DNA of 64,000 bases from Lachnospiraceae bacterium (GCA_900168235.1 FUZG01000001.1:62001-126000); one strand, 5' to 3'. Counted from the first letter of the stretch, positions 36,701 through 46,519 are shown. Program-made: numbers and translations. Notes: generated by a model from the letters alone, not told the origin.

Positions 36701-37378
36701 ATGAAGATCATTGCACGGATCGAGACTGATTTTCCAACTAAATTCGGAATACCGCGTCAAAGCGGTCTGGTGGAAAATCTCGAAGGAAAGATCATCTTTG
36801 AACCTGAATACAGAAACCCGGACGCCCTTAACGGTCTGGACGGCTTTAGTCATATCTGGCTCCTCTGGGGATTCTCCGAAAATCCGGAAAGCGACTCCTT
36901 CAGAGCAACGGTACGTCCTCCGCGCCTTGGTGAAAATAAGCATCTCGGCGTGTTTGCAACCCGCTCTCCGTTCCGTCCAAACGGTATCGGACTTTCATGC
37001 GTCCGCATCAAAAATATAACCTCTACTCCTGATAAGGGCACAGTGATAGAAGTCCTTGGTGCAGACATGGTAAACGGAACACCTATCTACGACATAAAAC
37101 CATATATACCCTATACTGACTGCAAAGCTGATGCATCCGGCGGTTTTACCGAAGAAACCTACTGGCATACTCTGCCTGTAGTTATGAAAGACGAGGCACG
37201 AAACGTACTTCCGCCCCATAAAGAGAAAGCACTTATCGGTATCCTGTCAGAAGACCCCCGTCCGGCTTACCAGAAAAAGGATCCCGAGCGGATCTACGGC
37301 TTTCCTTTTGCCGGACACGAGGTTAAGTTTCAGGTTAAAGACGGAGTCCTGACTATCCTGTCAATCAGCTGTGAATGA
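36701..37378 (+). CDS. trmO: tRNA m6t6A37 methyltransferase TrmO
   Basis: A 225-residue TsaA/TrmO protein from the ATG at 36701, eight bases after AAAGGA. The ATG at 36695 is too close to that site and the first in-frame ATG (36647) has none. Signatures are IFEPEYRNPDALNGLDGFSH, HLGVFATRSPFRPNGIG and YDIKPYIPYTD. TrmO uses S-adenosylmethionine to methylate N6 of t6A at position 37 of certain tRNAs. Its 3' end overlaps the converging L,D-transpeptidase gene by 14 nt. Confidence 0.9.
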   Translation: MKIIARIETDFPTKFGIPRQSGLVENLEGKIIFEPEYRNPDALNGLDGFSHIWLLWGFSENPESDSFRATVRPPRLGENKHLGVFATRSPFRPNGIGLSCVRIKNITSTPDKGTVIEVLGADMVNGTPIYDIKPYIPYTDCKADASGGFTEETYWHTLPVVMKDEARNVLPPHKEKALIGILSEDPRPAYQKKDPERIYGFPFAGHEVKFQVKDGVLTILSISCE

Positions 37379-38132
37379 TCACAGGCATTCCAATCTGTAA
37401 ATAGTTGTTGTAAAGAGTCGGCATTACTTCATAAGGCACATTGATGCATCCGTGAGAACCGTTTGTCTTGTAGATGTTTCCGCCGAAGCTTCCTCTCCAT
37501 GTTGCGTCATGGATGCCGACTCCGCCGACTACCTGACTCCAGTAATGAACATAGGACTTGTAGTTAGGACCTGTGAGATAACGCTCTCTCTCCTTTGTGA
37601 GAACGCTGAAAGCACCCTGAGGTGTATTGTGTCCTGCAGCTACATTTCCTGTAACGATCGGTGTTGTCATTGCAAGTGTGCCATTCTGGAAAACAGCAAG
37701 TGTCTGTGTGGTGATATTGATGTCCACATAGTTTCCGCCATTTATACCTAAGTCTCCGGTCACAACTGCAGGCTGTGCAGAAGATGCACCTGCGATAGCC
37801 GGTATATGTGTTCCCATTGGAAGAAGTCCGTTTACTGCTGCTGTGAGATAATTAACTTCCGCACTCTGATCAATAGATACTTCCGAGGAATTATATCTTG
37901 CTGCGAGTGCCTGAACAAAGGAATTTATAACAGACGGATCAGCCTGCATCATCTGAACTGTTCCCGGATCTATGCCAAGCTGTGCCGGCTGTCCCTCAGG
38001 AATAGAAATACCGCTGAAATCATAGACAATAACAGAATCAGCAGCTCTTACCACGCTTCCTGTCTTCGGAAAAAATACTAAAACAAGAACTGCTGCTAAC
38101 AGAACAAAACCTCTCCAAATCTTCATACCCAT
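37365..38132 (-). CDS. L,D-transpeptidase (YkuD)
   Basis: A 255-residue exported protein with signal peptide/anchor (VLLAAVLVLVFFPKTGSVVRAA). The C-terminal YkuD domain starts at YVDINITTQTLAVF and contains the catalytic motif HGCINVP preceded by Ser (SHGC), plus GIHD. It makes 3-3 cross-links in peptidoglycan or attaches proteins to it, outside the membrane. The stop overlaps trmO from the other strand, so transcription of the two may interfere. Confidence 0.92.
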   Translation of the reverse strand: MGMKIWRGFVLLAAVLVLVFFPKTGSVVRAADSVIVYDFSGISIPEGQPAQLGIDPGTVQMMQADPSVINSFVQALAARYNSSEVSIDQSAEVNYLTAAVNGLLPMGTHIPAIAGASSAQPAVVTGDLGINGGNYVDINITTQTLAVFQNGTLAMTTPIVTGNVAAGHNTPQGAFSVLTKERERYLTGPNYKSYVHYWSQVVGGVGIHDATWRGSFGGNIYKTNGSHGCINVPYEVMPTLYNNYLQIGMPVIIHS

Positions 38133-38228
38133 ACTCTCCTTAGAATATCATTTGCAGCCCTGGGCTGCCCTTCCCCTTTTCTGCTGTCATTACACTTGTC
38201 CAGCAGAGTCACACTTTATGATAGCAGA

Positions 38229-38268
38229 GTAAAAAAACATCTGCACCATGTAGCAGATGTTTTTTTAC
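38229..38268. terminator. Bidirectional terminator
   Basis: A perfect 16-bp stem GTAAAAAAACATCTGC/GCAGATGTTTTTTTAC with an 8-nt loop and U-runs on both strands. It closes the leuS cluster on the minus strand. Confidence 0.9.
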
Positions 38269-38336
38269 AGAAAATATGAATATTTCAATCGTTATTTTTC
38301 TATTTTAAAACAATACAGATGTGATTTTTCCTTAGG

Positions 38337-38936
38337 TTATTCTTCGTCATCCTTTGGTGCTCTTATATAATCACCCTGATCACCCTTGAACCTGCCTCCG
38401 GGCTCCATCGACTGATCCTTGCCCTTCATGCTCTCGTACCGCGGATCTTCCTCCGCGATAACTTCCTCCATCTCATCAAGGTCGTAGCCTTCATAGCCAT
38501 CTCCGCCCTTTGCAAGAGGGCTCTTATCACGGACACGTTCACGTCTGAGCCGTCTTCTCTCCCGACGTCTGCGGCGTGCAGGCGCTGCCTTTTCACTCAT
38601 GCCTCCGGCTATCACCGCTGCTATATAGATAAAGACGCAGGACACTATGATCTCGATCACCATCCGTATGAAGAACCATATACCCCACGGACCAAAGTAC
38701 TTCCACACGAGCCACGTCTGGATCATTATCCCTACCGTGGTCGCAAGCATCAGATTCAGACACCAGAACATGATGCTCTTCCTGTCATCCAGAAGCAGAG
38801 AATTAAAGGTCACTATGAGGATCGTCACCGGGAACAGAAAAAGCACACTGAAAAGCGCTGCTCTATACGAAAATATCCAAAAGAATATGCAGATATAATT
38901 CAACGTAAGCAACAGTAATGTTTTCCGAATAGACAT
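38337..38936 (-). CDS. Uncharacterised membrane protein with arginine-rich tail
   Basis: 199 residues from the ATG at 38936, seven bases after GGAGG. Four hydrophobic helices fill residues 5-115. Then comes a dense basic stretch (RRRRRERRRLRRERVR) and an acidic C-terminal tail (DLDEMEEVIAEEDP). Such charge-segregated tails are often cytoplasmic. It is the last gene of the leuS cluster. No family recognised. Confidence 0.65.
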   Translation of the reverse strand: MSIRKTLLLLTLNYICIFFWIFSYRAALFSVLFLFPVTILIVTFNSLLLDDRKSIMFWCLNLMLATTVGIMIQTWLVWKYFGPWGIWFFIRMVIEIIVSCVFIYIAAVIAGGMSEKAAPARRRRRERRRLRRERVRDKSPLAKGGDGYEGYDLDEMEEVIAEEDPRYESMKGKDQSMEPGGRFKGDQGDYIRAPKDDEE

Positions 38937-38962
38937 ACAGCGCCCTCCGATCAAATACCTAT

Positions 38963-39784
38963 TTACTTTTTACGTTCTCTTGTGATCAGTCTCACAACTC
39001 TCGTGTGATGGATAAAGAAGATAGCGATATCCATGAAAAGATGAGTGATGAGCACGCTTACTATAACTCCGTTTGAAGTAAGCAGGAACTTGGACGAAAA
39101 TCCGATATAGCACATTGCACCGGAATACATGAGTACCAGGAGCAGGAACGGGATATTTTTAAGTGCCGCTCCCATAGCCACGATAAAATCATGAAATGAT
39201 GCATCAAAGTACACGAATCGTCCGATAAGCAGCGTGATGAAGTACATTATCAGCTCATCATAGTTATTATCCTCATAAATGAACTTTATATAAGCAAAGA
39301 TCAATATGAGGTAGATCATTGCAACAAGCTTCATTGCTGCGCGGTCTTCGTTTTTCAGACTCCTGAGCCTCACTATCACACGATCCAGCAGATTATTTAA
39401 AAGCGTTGAAGACAGCAGTGCTGCCAGCAGGATAAAGTCATCATACTCCTGCCATACCTTCCATGCTTCCGGTATATACTGCAAAAACCTGTCCGTCAGA
39501 TAATACGCAGAGATAAAGAACAGGATCGATGTATTTGAGAAGATCAGCGAGTAGAAACGCTCAACCCACCTCTCAGCAGGTGTGAACACTCTCTTCTTTT
39601 TCTTTCGGCTATTCTCTTCGATATCATCAGTTTCTTCCTCAGGATCCCGCTTTCCGGCTCCTGCGATCTTTGCACATGAAAGGATGATACCGATTATCAC
39701 AAATAATCCTGCAAAGGAAAAGGCGAGGAATGGCCCCGCCTTCTCCCAGTCAAGATAATGGTTTAAGTATTTATCAAGACTCAT
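38963..39784 (-). CDS. Uncharacterised polytopic membrane protein
   Basis: 273 residues with about seven hydrophobic helices and a charged cytoplasmic loop after helix 1 (residues 45-66, rich in Asp/Glu then KKKKR). No transporter signature was recognised. It begins 3 nt after the leuS stop codon and precedes another membrane protein, so the three genes form one transcript. The link to LeuRS is probably only by position. Confidence 0.65.
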   Translation of the reverse strand: MSLDKYLNHYLDWEKAGPFLAFSFAGLFVIIGIILSCAKIAGAGKRDPEEETDDIEENSRKKKKRVFTPAERWVERFYSLIFSNTSILFFISAYYLTDRFLQYIPEAWKVWQEYDDFILLAALLSSTLLNNLLDRVIVRLRSLKNEDRAAMKLVAMIYLILIFAYIKFIYEDNNYDELIMYFITLLIGRFVYFDASFHDFIVAMGAALKNIPFLLLVLMYSGAMCYIGFSSKFLLTSNGVIVSVLITHLFMDIAIFFIHHTRVVRLITRERKK

Positions 39785-39787
39785 TTT

Positions 39788-42187
39788 TTATTTTACGACA
39801 ATATTTACGATCTTCTTCGGAACGTAAATCTCCTTTACGATATTCTCGGTCAGACGATCCTTTACAGCTTCCTTAGCAAGGGCGAGAACTTCATCCTTTG
39901 CTGCATCAGCTGCAACACTGATAGTTGCACGGATCTTTCCGTTTACCTGTACAGGGATCTCGAGTGTATCTTCCTGCATAGCGCTCTTGTCTGCCTCAGG
40001 CCACTTCTCTGCAAATACAGATGTGTCGTGACCAAGCTGCTGCCAGAGCTCCTCAGCCATGTGAGGTGCGAAAGGAGCAAGGAGTGTTACGTATGCCTCA
40101 AGAGTCTTCTTGTCAACGTCCATCTTGCTGAGCTTATTATTGAACTCCATGAATGCAGATACAACAGTGTTCAGGTTGAAGCCATGAAGTCTTGTTGAAA
40201 CTGTATCGATAAGCTGATGGCGGAGACGGATAAGATCCTTTGTCTCTTCTGCGTTCTTGTCCTTATTGTCCTGAACAAGATTCCAAACCTTGCAGAGGAA
40301 ACGGTAAACACCTTCGATACCGCTGTCATCCCATGCGCTGTCCTGCTGAGGCGGTCCGATGAAGAGCTCATACATACGGAGTGTATCGCATCCGTAGTTC
40401 TCGATCATGTCATCCGGAGATACAACGTTTCCGAGAGACTTACTCATCTTTACGCCCTTAGGTCCGAGGATCATACCCTGGTTAAAGAGCTTCTTGAACG
40501 GCTCATCAAATCCTACTGCTCCGATGTCATGCAGGAACATTGTCCAGAATCTGGAGTAAAGCAGGTGAAGTACTGCGTGCTCTACACCACCGATGTACAT
40601 ATCAACCGGAAGGAACTTATCTGCCTTCTCGCGGTCAACAAGTGCATCATTATTGTGAGCATCTACATAACGCAGGAAGTACCATGAAGAACCTGCCCAC
40701 TGAGGCATTGTATTTGTCTCTCTCTTAGCCGGAGCACCACAGCAAGGACATGTTGTGTTTACCCACTCATCCATAGCTGCAAGCGGTGACTCACCTGTAT
40801 CAGTCGGCTGATATGACTGAACATTCGGAAGAACTACCGGAAGATCCTTTTCCGGAACAGGCACTGCTCCGCACTTCGGGCAGTGGATGATCGGAATAGG
40901 CTCACCCCAGTATCTCTGTCTGGAGAATACCCAGTCACGAAGCTTGTAGTTCTTCTTCGCACGACCGAAGCCCTTTTCCTCAACCATGTGAGGTGCTTCT
41001 TTCTTAAGAACTGCTGACTCCATACCGTTCCAGTCGCCGGAATTGATCATTGTTCCGACAGCATCGGTATAAGCCTCTTCCATATTTTCAATTTCCTTAC
41101 CGTCCTTAGCGATTACCTGAACGATAGGAAGGTCAAACTTCTTCGCAAATGCAAAGTCACGGTCATCATGAGCAGGTACGCACATGATAGCTCCTGTACC
41201 GTAATCAGCAAGTACATAATCTGAAAGCCAGATTGGAACCTTTTTGCCGTTAAGCGGGTTGATCGCATAGGAACCTGTGAACACACCGGTCTTTTCCTTA
41301 GCCTGCATACGGTCTACGTTTGACTTGTTTGCAGCCTCTGCGATGTACTTCTCTACAGCATCTCTCTGCTCATCTGTAGCAAGGCTCTTTGCAAGAGCAT
41401 GCTCAGGTGCGAGAACCATAAATGTAGCACCGTGAAGGGTATCAGGACGGGTTGTGTAAACTGTGATCTTGTCATCACGTCCGTCAACTGAGAAATCAAC
41501 CTCAGCACCGTAGCTTCTGCCGATCCAGTCTGTCTGCATCTTCTTAACCTTTTCAGGCCAGTCGAGCTTCGGCAGATCATCAAGGAGACGGTCTGCATAT
41601 GCTGTGATCTTCAGCATCCACTGACGGAGGTTCTTCTTTGTAACTTCGCTGTGACAGCGCTCACACTTACCATCAACAACCTCTTCGTTTGCAAGAACAG
41701 CCTTACAGGACGGACACCAGTTAAGCGGCATCTCCTTCTCGTAAGCAAGACCCTTCTTGAAGAGCTGAACAAAGATCCACTGAGACCACTTATAGAACTT
41801 CGGATCTGTTGTGTTGAGCTCCATATCCCAGTCGTAGATAGCACCGATCTGCTTAACCTGACGACGGATATTATCAATATTCTTCTGAGTTGAGATAGAC
41901 GGATGCTGACCGGTCTTGATCGCATAGTTCTCAGCCGGAAGTCCGAATGCATCCCATCCCATCGGGTGAATGACATAGTAGCCGTTCATCAGCTTATAAC
42001 GGCTCCATACGTCAGAGATAACATATCCTCTCCAGTGACCTACATGAAGACCTGCGCCAGACGGATACGGGAACATATCCAGACAATAATACTTAGGACG
42101 CTTTCCGTCATTTACATTAACCGGGTGCTCTTCCCAGATCTTTGTCCATTTATCTTCCACCTGGGCGTGATTATACGGTTCTGCCAT
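39788..42187 (-). CDS. leuS: Leucyl-tRNA synthetase
   Basis: A class I synthetase of 799 residues, full length. HIGH-type motif HVGHWRGY lies near residue 48 and KMSKS in GVKMSKSLGN near residue 575. The zinc-type cysteine pairs CPSC/CERC and CPKC/CPCC are present, as is GSSWYFLRYVD. It joins leucine to tRNA-Leu in the cytoplasm. The 132 nt upstream contain no T-box signature, which is notable for a Clostridia synthetase, only a small hairpin TTTTCATG/CATGAAAA at 42248-42271. Confidence 0.98.
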   Translation of the reverse strand: MAEPYNHAQVEDKWTKIWEEHPVNVNDGKRPKYYCLDMFPYPSGAGLHVGHWRGYVISDVWSRYKLMNGYYVIHPMGWDAFGLPAENYAIKTGQHPSISTQKNIDNIRRQVKQIGAIYDWDMELNTTDPKFYKWSQWIFVQLFKKGLAYEKEMPLNWCPSCKAVLANEEVVDGKCERCHSEVTKKNLRQWMLKITAYADRLLDDLPKLDWPEKVKKMQTDWIGRSYGAEVDFSVDGRDDKITVYTTRPDTLHGATFMVLAPEHALAKSLATDEQRDAVEKYIAEAANKSNVDRMQAKEKTGVFTGSYAINPLNGKKVPIWLSDYVLADYGTGAIMCVPAHDDRDFAFAKKFDLPIVQVIAKDGKEIENMEEAYTDAVGTMINSGDWNGMESAVLKKEAPHMVEEKGFGRAKKNYKLRDWVFSRQRYWGEPIPIIHCPKCGAVPVPEKDLPVVLPNVQSYQPTDTGESPLAAMDEWVNTTCPCCGAPAKRETNTMPQWAGSSWYFLRYVDAHNNDALVDREKADKFLPVDMYIGGVEHAVLHLLYSRFWTMFLHDIGAVGFDEPFKKLFNQGMILGPKGVKMSKSLGNVVSPDDMIENYGCDTLRMYELFIGPPQQDSAWDDSGIEGVYRFLCKVWNLVQDNKDKNAEETKDLIRLRHQLIDTVSTRLHGFNLNTVVSAFMEFNNKLSKMDVDKKTLEAYVTLLAPFAPHMAEELWQQLGHDTSVFAEKWPEADKSAMQEDTLEIPVQVNGKIRATISVAADAAKDEVLALAKEAVKDRLTENIVKEIYVPKKIVNIVVK

Positions 42188-42319
42188 TTATTTCCTCTTT
42201 CCGGAACGTTTTTCAAATTTCTTTACGTTGCCTCTTATCAATTATGATTTTCATGTCGTTCCCCATGAAAAATGGTGAGAATACAACGGTTTCAAGTTTA
42301 ATGCGTTACCCTTGAAAAG

Positions 42320-43813
42320 TCAAGGTTCTGCGAGTCTGTACAGCTCTTCTCCAACATTATCTGCCACCAGCTCATAGTGCTCATGTACCCAGTTCCGTAT
42401 ATCTTCATCATCAAATCCATCAATATATTCAGATATTATCCATTTGGGACGGTCTATCATGAGCTTATCCATGACTTCATCTTTTATAGCAGGATAGAGA
42501 TGCATAAAATAAGGCAGATTTACGGGATACTTATTTGCCGGCAGAGTCCGGTTCACTTCATAGTAGATCATTCCCGATTCCAGATTAAAGATATCATCCC
42601 TCTCCCATTCAGGAACGAGTTCATTTATTTCTATGCAGTCTTCGACCTGCTGCCTGTTTATCTCATATTTTCTGATGATGACATTTTCCTGAGCCTTATC
42701 AACAGTCGACTGCACCCAAAATCCAACAGCCGGAATGATGAGAAGCACCATCACTGCTCTGCGGACCGCATCAACCGCGCCTGTCTTCTTTTCCAAAATC
42801 CCTGTGATCAGCTCTCCTGCGTTTTTCATCCACAGCACCAGGAAAAGCCCGAACAAAGGCATAAGAGACAAAAAATAGTACATGTAAGGCGTACCCAGAT
42901 GGAGAAGCAGATATGTTACCACCGATGTAACGATGATGAGCAGTTTCTGACCTTTCTTTTCCTCAGTATCGCCCTTCATCAAAAGTCCGAAAACAAAGGC
43001 TGCATCTGCTATCAGAAGAGATTTTTCCCACTCAAGGGAAAAGCCTTCGTAGTAGTCGGTAGACCGCTTTAATGCAAACTGAAATACCGCAAAGAAAAAA
43101 TCATGAAGCGAATTTCTGAATCCAAAATAACAAAGTACCGGGACGCACACCAATGCGAACCCGCCTATATAAAAACCTGCCGCCTCGGTTATTTTTTCCC
43201 ACTTTTTATTAACTGCAAGTACAAAAACAACAGTAATAACAGCCGAAATGATTGCTGATGCAACCGTTATTTTTGACAATGCCATAACCCCAAATCCCGC
43301 TCCCAGAACGAATGATTGGGTTTGAACTTCATCATAACGCTTGTTTTTAAGATATTTTAGTGTGAGATACAGAGCCGCCATATTAAACGGCATAAAAAGT
43401 TCCTCAACTGTATTTCCGCCCCATAATATCGAGAACTCGATAAAGTAAAAAGTAAGAAGCACCAATGCGGAACACAGCCGATTCAGATACTCACGGGATA
43501 GTTTATATAAAAATACTGCGGTAAAAACAATAGAAATGCATTGAATAAGAAAAATACCGTTTCTGCCGCGGATAAAGAACTGTCCAAGTGCCTCATAGAA
43601 AAAGAGGACCGGACCTTTAAGGTCAAAGTAATCCCTGTAAGGCACTTTTCCCTCAATTATCGCCCGTCCGCAGAGCGAGTACCATGATGCATCATACCCG
43701 TACGCCCACGGAAAAAGCGGACTTGTCCAGCTGGACGCCAGAAGGATGAATATTATCCCCGATAAACCCACAAAGGCGTATTCTATTACTTCTCCCGCTC
43801 TTTTCTTTTCCAC
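42320..43813 (-). CDS. GT39/PMT-like membrane glycosyltransferase
   Basis: 497 residues with about ten to eleven membrane helices. The first external loop carries YGYDASWYSLCGRAI and PYRDYFDLKGPVLFF, the acidic pattern of the GT-C fold (GT39, ArnT/PMT-like), where the Asp acts in catalysis. Such enzymes move a sugar from a polyprenyl-phosphate donor to a protein or lipid outside the membrane. Acceptor unknown. It lies between leuS and the EF-G-like gene, on the same strand, with ~105 nt and a hairpin upstream. Confidence 0.8.
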   Translation of the reverse strand: MEKKRAGEVIEYAFVGLSGIIFILLASSWTSPLFPWAYGYDASWYSLCGRAIIEGKVPYRDYFDLKGPVLFFYEALGQFFIRGRNGIFLIQCISIVFTAVFLYKLSREYLNRLCSALVLLTFYFIEFSILWGGNTVEELFMPFNMAALYLTLKYLKNKRYDEVQTQSFVLGAGFGVMALSKITVASAIISAVITVVFVLAVNKKWEKITEAAGFYIGGFALVCVPVLCYFGFRNSLHDFFFAVFQFALKRSTDYYEGFSLEWEKSLLIADAAFVFGLLMKGDTEEKKGQKLLIIVTSVVTYLLLHLGTPYMYYFLSLMPLFGLFLVLWMKNAGELITGILEKKTGAVDAVRRAVMVLLIIPAVGFWVQSTVDKAQENVIIRKYEINRQQVEDCIEINELVPEWERDDIFNLESGMIYYEVNRTLPANKYPVNLPYFMHLYPAIKDEVMDKLMIDRPKWIISEYIDGFDDEDIRNWVHEHYELVADNVGEELYRLAEP

Positions 43814-43859
43814 TTATTTTCCCCTGTCAGATTTTTACCGTGCACTCCTCATAAACACA

Positions 43860-43891
43860 GAGCGGTCACGGCATTTCTGCCATGGCCGCTC
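43860..43891 (-). terminator. Hairpin after the EF-G-like gene
   Basis: A stem GAGCGG/CCGCTC continuing with CGGCA/TGCC-type pairs and a 4-nt loop; tail on the minus strand is TGTGTTTATG. Probable terminator. Confidence 0.55.
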
Positions 43892-43918
43892 CGTATTTAT
43901 TCTAATTACCCCCAATTA

Positions 43919-46012
43919 TCATTCATCAATATTCTTTTCGATCTTATCCTTACGTGCTTCGATCTCCTTAGCCTGAATATCGGAAGGAGCCGGCTCGTAA
44001 CGGTTAAAGTCATATGAATACTCTCCGCGTCCGCCTGTCATGGAACGAAGGTCTGTATTGTAACCGTAAAGGTTTGCCTCAGGGATCTCAGCCTCGATGA
44101 TCTGCTTTCCGCCGTCATCAGGATTCATTCCCATAACACGTCCGCGGCGCTTATTGAGATCACCCATTACATCACCTGTATATCTGTCAGGAACCCTTAC
44201 CTTAAGGCTCATGATGGGCTCGAGAAGGATAGGTGTTGCCTGCATAAAGCCATCCTTGAACGCAAGCTTTGCTGCGGTCTTGAAGGACTGCTCGGAGGAA
44301 TCTACCGGGTGATAAGATCCATCATAAAGAGTTGCCTTTACACCAACTACAGGGTATGCAGCAAGCGGTCCCTTTATAACAGACTCTGCAAGACCTTTTT
44401 CAACTGCCGGGAAGAAGTTCTTCGGAACAGCTCCGCCTACTACCTTCTCAGCAAAGATGAACGGCTTTTCAAGGTCACCGCTCGGCTCGAATGTCATCTT
44501 TACATCACCAAACTGACCGTGTCCGCCTGTCTGCTTCTTATATCTGCCCTGAACATCGCTCCTTCCGCGGATAGTCTCGCGGTAAGCTACCTTCGGCTTT
44601 GAAAGCTCGATCTTTACTTTATACTCGTTCTCAAGCTTTGTCTTTACGATATCAAGCTGCTGCTCGCCGATTCCATAAAGGAGTGTCTGGCGGTTCTCAG
44701 CATCGTTTACATCCTTGAGAGTCAGATCCTCGTCACAGATACGTGCGAGTGCCTGTGAGATCTTGTCTACGTCAGACTTATTTACGGGCTTATATCTCAT
44801 TGCCGTATACGGTGTTGAGATCATAGGCTTTCCGAATCTGATGGCTGTTGCCTTTGTTCCAAGGGAATCACCGGTCTTTGTCACAGCAAGCTTTGCAAAT
44901 GCACCGATATCTCCTGCATGGAGTTCCGGAACTTCTATTGCCTTATTTCCGCAGAGTGTGTAGAGCTTTCCTGTTTTTTCTTCTGCGTCTTTATTTACAT
45001 TATAGAGAACATCTCCGCTCTTTATTACGCCTGAGCACACCTTGAAAAGTGAATACTTTCCGATGAACGGATCGATGATCGTTTTCCAGACAATGGCTGT
45101 CTTCGGCTTTGAGAAGTCGTAGTCAGCTTCAAAGATCTCGCTTGTTGCTGTGTTGATTCCTGCCATCTTTCGTCCTTCAGGACTCGGCAGATACTTTACG
45201 CAGTCATCAAGCAATGTATATATACCCTGTGCCAGAATGTTTGAACCCATTGTAATGGGAACGATGGTTCCGTCACAAACACTTGCATGAAGTGCTGCAC
45301 GTACCTCTGCATCAGAGAACTGTTCGCCGTTAAAATAGCGCTCCATAAAGTCTTCACTGGTCTCAGCTACTGCTTCCATAAGGGAATCACGATAGATGTT
45401 GAGATTTTCTACGGAATAATCCGGTATTTCTGTCTCTACCGCATTGCCTTTGTCATCCCAGCGAAAAGCCTTTTCCGCAACGACATTAACGTATCCTACA
45501 AATTTTTCATTTTCACGAATAGGGAAATGGAAAGGAGCGATTTTCTTTCCATAAAGATTTGTGAGCTCTTCAAGTACGTTCTTGAAGGATGCATCATCGA
45601 TGTCCATATTGGACACATAGAACATTCTGGGAATATTGTACTTTTCGCACATCTCCCATGCTTTTTCTGTACCTGTTTCTACGCCCGCCTTACCATTGAT
45701 GACAATGATGGCGCTTGCTGCAGCCGAGATTGCTTCCTCTGCTTCACCGATGAAATCAAAATAACCAGGAGTGTCGAGAATATTCAGTTTCACACCATCC
45801 CACTCGATAGGGATGACTGAAGTGCTGATCGAGAATTTACGCTTCTGTTCTTCCTTGGAATAGTCACTGATGGTGCTGCCATCATTGATGCTGCCGAGCC
45901 TGTTCGTCAGACCGGAAAGCTTAGCCATTGCTTCTACAAGGCTTGTCTTTCCGGAACCGCCGTGGCCCAGCAAAACCACATTCCGAATCTTATCCGTCGT
46001 GTACACTTTCAT
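43919..46012 (-). CDS. Elongation factor G paralogue (EF-G2 type)
   Basis: 697 residues with the EF-G domain order. GTPase motifs are GHGGSGKT (P-loop) and LDTPGYFDF (G3). The G4 motif NKxD is altered to SNMD (YVSNMDIDD). A later segment, QTGGHGQFGDVKM, belongs to domain IV. This matches the second EF-G group common in Clostridia, whose cellular role (translation factor variant, not the main translocase) is uncertain. It is transcribed divergently from tyrA, with a structured element in between, and its promoter is at 46155-46183. Confidence 0.88.
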   Translation of the reverse strand: MKVYTTDKIRNVVLLGHGGSGKTSLVEAMAKLSGLTNRLGSINDGSTISDYSKEEQKRKFSISTSVIPIEWDGVKLNILDTPGYFDFIGEAEEAISAAASAIIVINGKAGVETGTEKAWEMCEKYNIPRMFYVSNMDIDDASFKNVLEELTNLYGKKIAPFHFPIRENEKFVGYVNVVAEKAFRWDDKGNAVETEIPDYSVENLNIYRDSLMEAVAETSEDFMERYFNGEQFSDAEVRAALHASVCDGTIVPITMGSNILAQGIYTLLDDCVKYLPSPEGRKMAGINTATSEIFEADYDFSKPKTAIVWKTIIDPFIGKYSLFKVCSGVIKSGDVLYNVNKDAEEKTGKLYTLCGNKAIEVPELHAGDIGAFAKLAVTKTGDSLGTKATAIRFGKPMISTPYTAMRYKPVNKSDVDKISQALARICDEDLTLKDVNDAENRQTLLYGIGEQQLDIVKTKLENEYKVKIELSKPKVAYRETIRGRSDVQGRYKKQTGGHGQFGDVKMTFEPSGDLEKPFIFAEKVVGGAVPKNFFPAVEKGLAESVIKGPLAAYPVVGVKATLYDGSYHPVDSSEQSFKTAAKLAFKDGFMQATPILLEPIMSLKVRVPDRYTGDVMGDLNKRRGRVMGMNPDDGGKQIIEAEIPEANLYGYNTDLRSMTGGRGEYSYDFNRYEPAPSDIQAKEIEARKDKIEKNIDE

Positions 46013-46154
46013 ATGAAATTACCTCCGCCTTCCAATATTTTGATCCATGCTGTCCCTGTAATTGACCATCATGTCCTTCCAAATCAGCATTTCACAGGAT
46101 ACCGTGGTCTATTTTGTTGTAAAAACCCTTTAAGGCAACTGGTTCAATAAGGAT

Positions 46155-46183
46155 ATTTTACTAAAAGAACGCTTTATTTGCAA
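46155..46183 (-). promoter_or_regulatory. Promoter of the EF-G paralogue
   Basis: On the minus strand TTGCAA (46178-46183), 17 nt, TAAAAT (46155-46160). The leader would be about 136 nt. The rest of 46013-46241 shows no gene. Confidence 0.55.
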
Positions 46184-46241
46184 TATCTTTTGTGCGTTTT
46201 CTACAATCAGACTTTCATTGCGTCTGAGCTGGAGGATGACG

Positions 46242-46462
46242 TATGGTGACGCGGGGAGGGGAGTGCGTTGTTTTCCATAAGCATCCCGTTTAGAACCGCA
46301 CAGGTGAGATCCACTGCTTACGAAGTCTTAGCGCCCAGGACATGAGCTATACTTGAAGCGAATGTCCTAGGGCGCTTATGACGAAGTCAGCAGTTAGCTC
46401 ACCGTAGTGTCGGTTCCCCGGGATGTGTTGGAAACAACGCACTCCCCTCCCCACGCCACATA
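46242..46462 (-). repeat. Structured ~220-nt element, copy 2
   Basis: Reverse-oriented partner of the 12679-12899 element. Outer arms pair over about 27 nt (GGGGAGGGGAGTGCGTTG against CAACGCACTCCCCTCCCC), a sequence unrelated to the outer arms of copy 1. The inner boxes are nearly identical: ATCCCGGGGAACCGACAC, GGTGAGCTAACTGC, GCAGTGGATCTCACCTGTGC and AACGGGATGCTTATGGAAA. The tip stem AGCGCCC.AGGACAT/ATGTCCT.GGGCGCT also differs from copy 1, but its loop (GCTTCAAGTATAGCTC) matches. It lies between two divergent promoters, outside both transcripts. Confidence 0.7.
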
Positions 46463-46490
46463 AACAAAGCAGAACGCCCTCCAATACTTC

Positions 46491-46519
46491 TTTACTTTAG
46501 CGCTTCAACGTGTTATACT
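46491..46519 (+). promoter_or_regulatory. Promoter of tyrA
   Basis: TTTACT (46491-46496), 17 nt, TATACT (46514-46519), 70 nt ahead of the ATG. Confidence 0.6.

Noticed and set aside
42188-42319. T-box riboswitch upstream of leuS
   Set aside because: The gap is only 132 nt and shows no TGGNACCGCG-type box or terminator pair; only a small hairpin is present.
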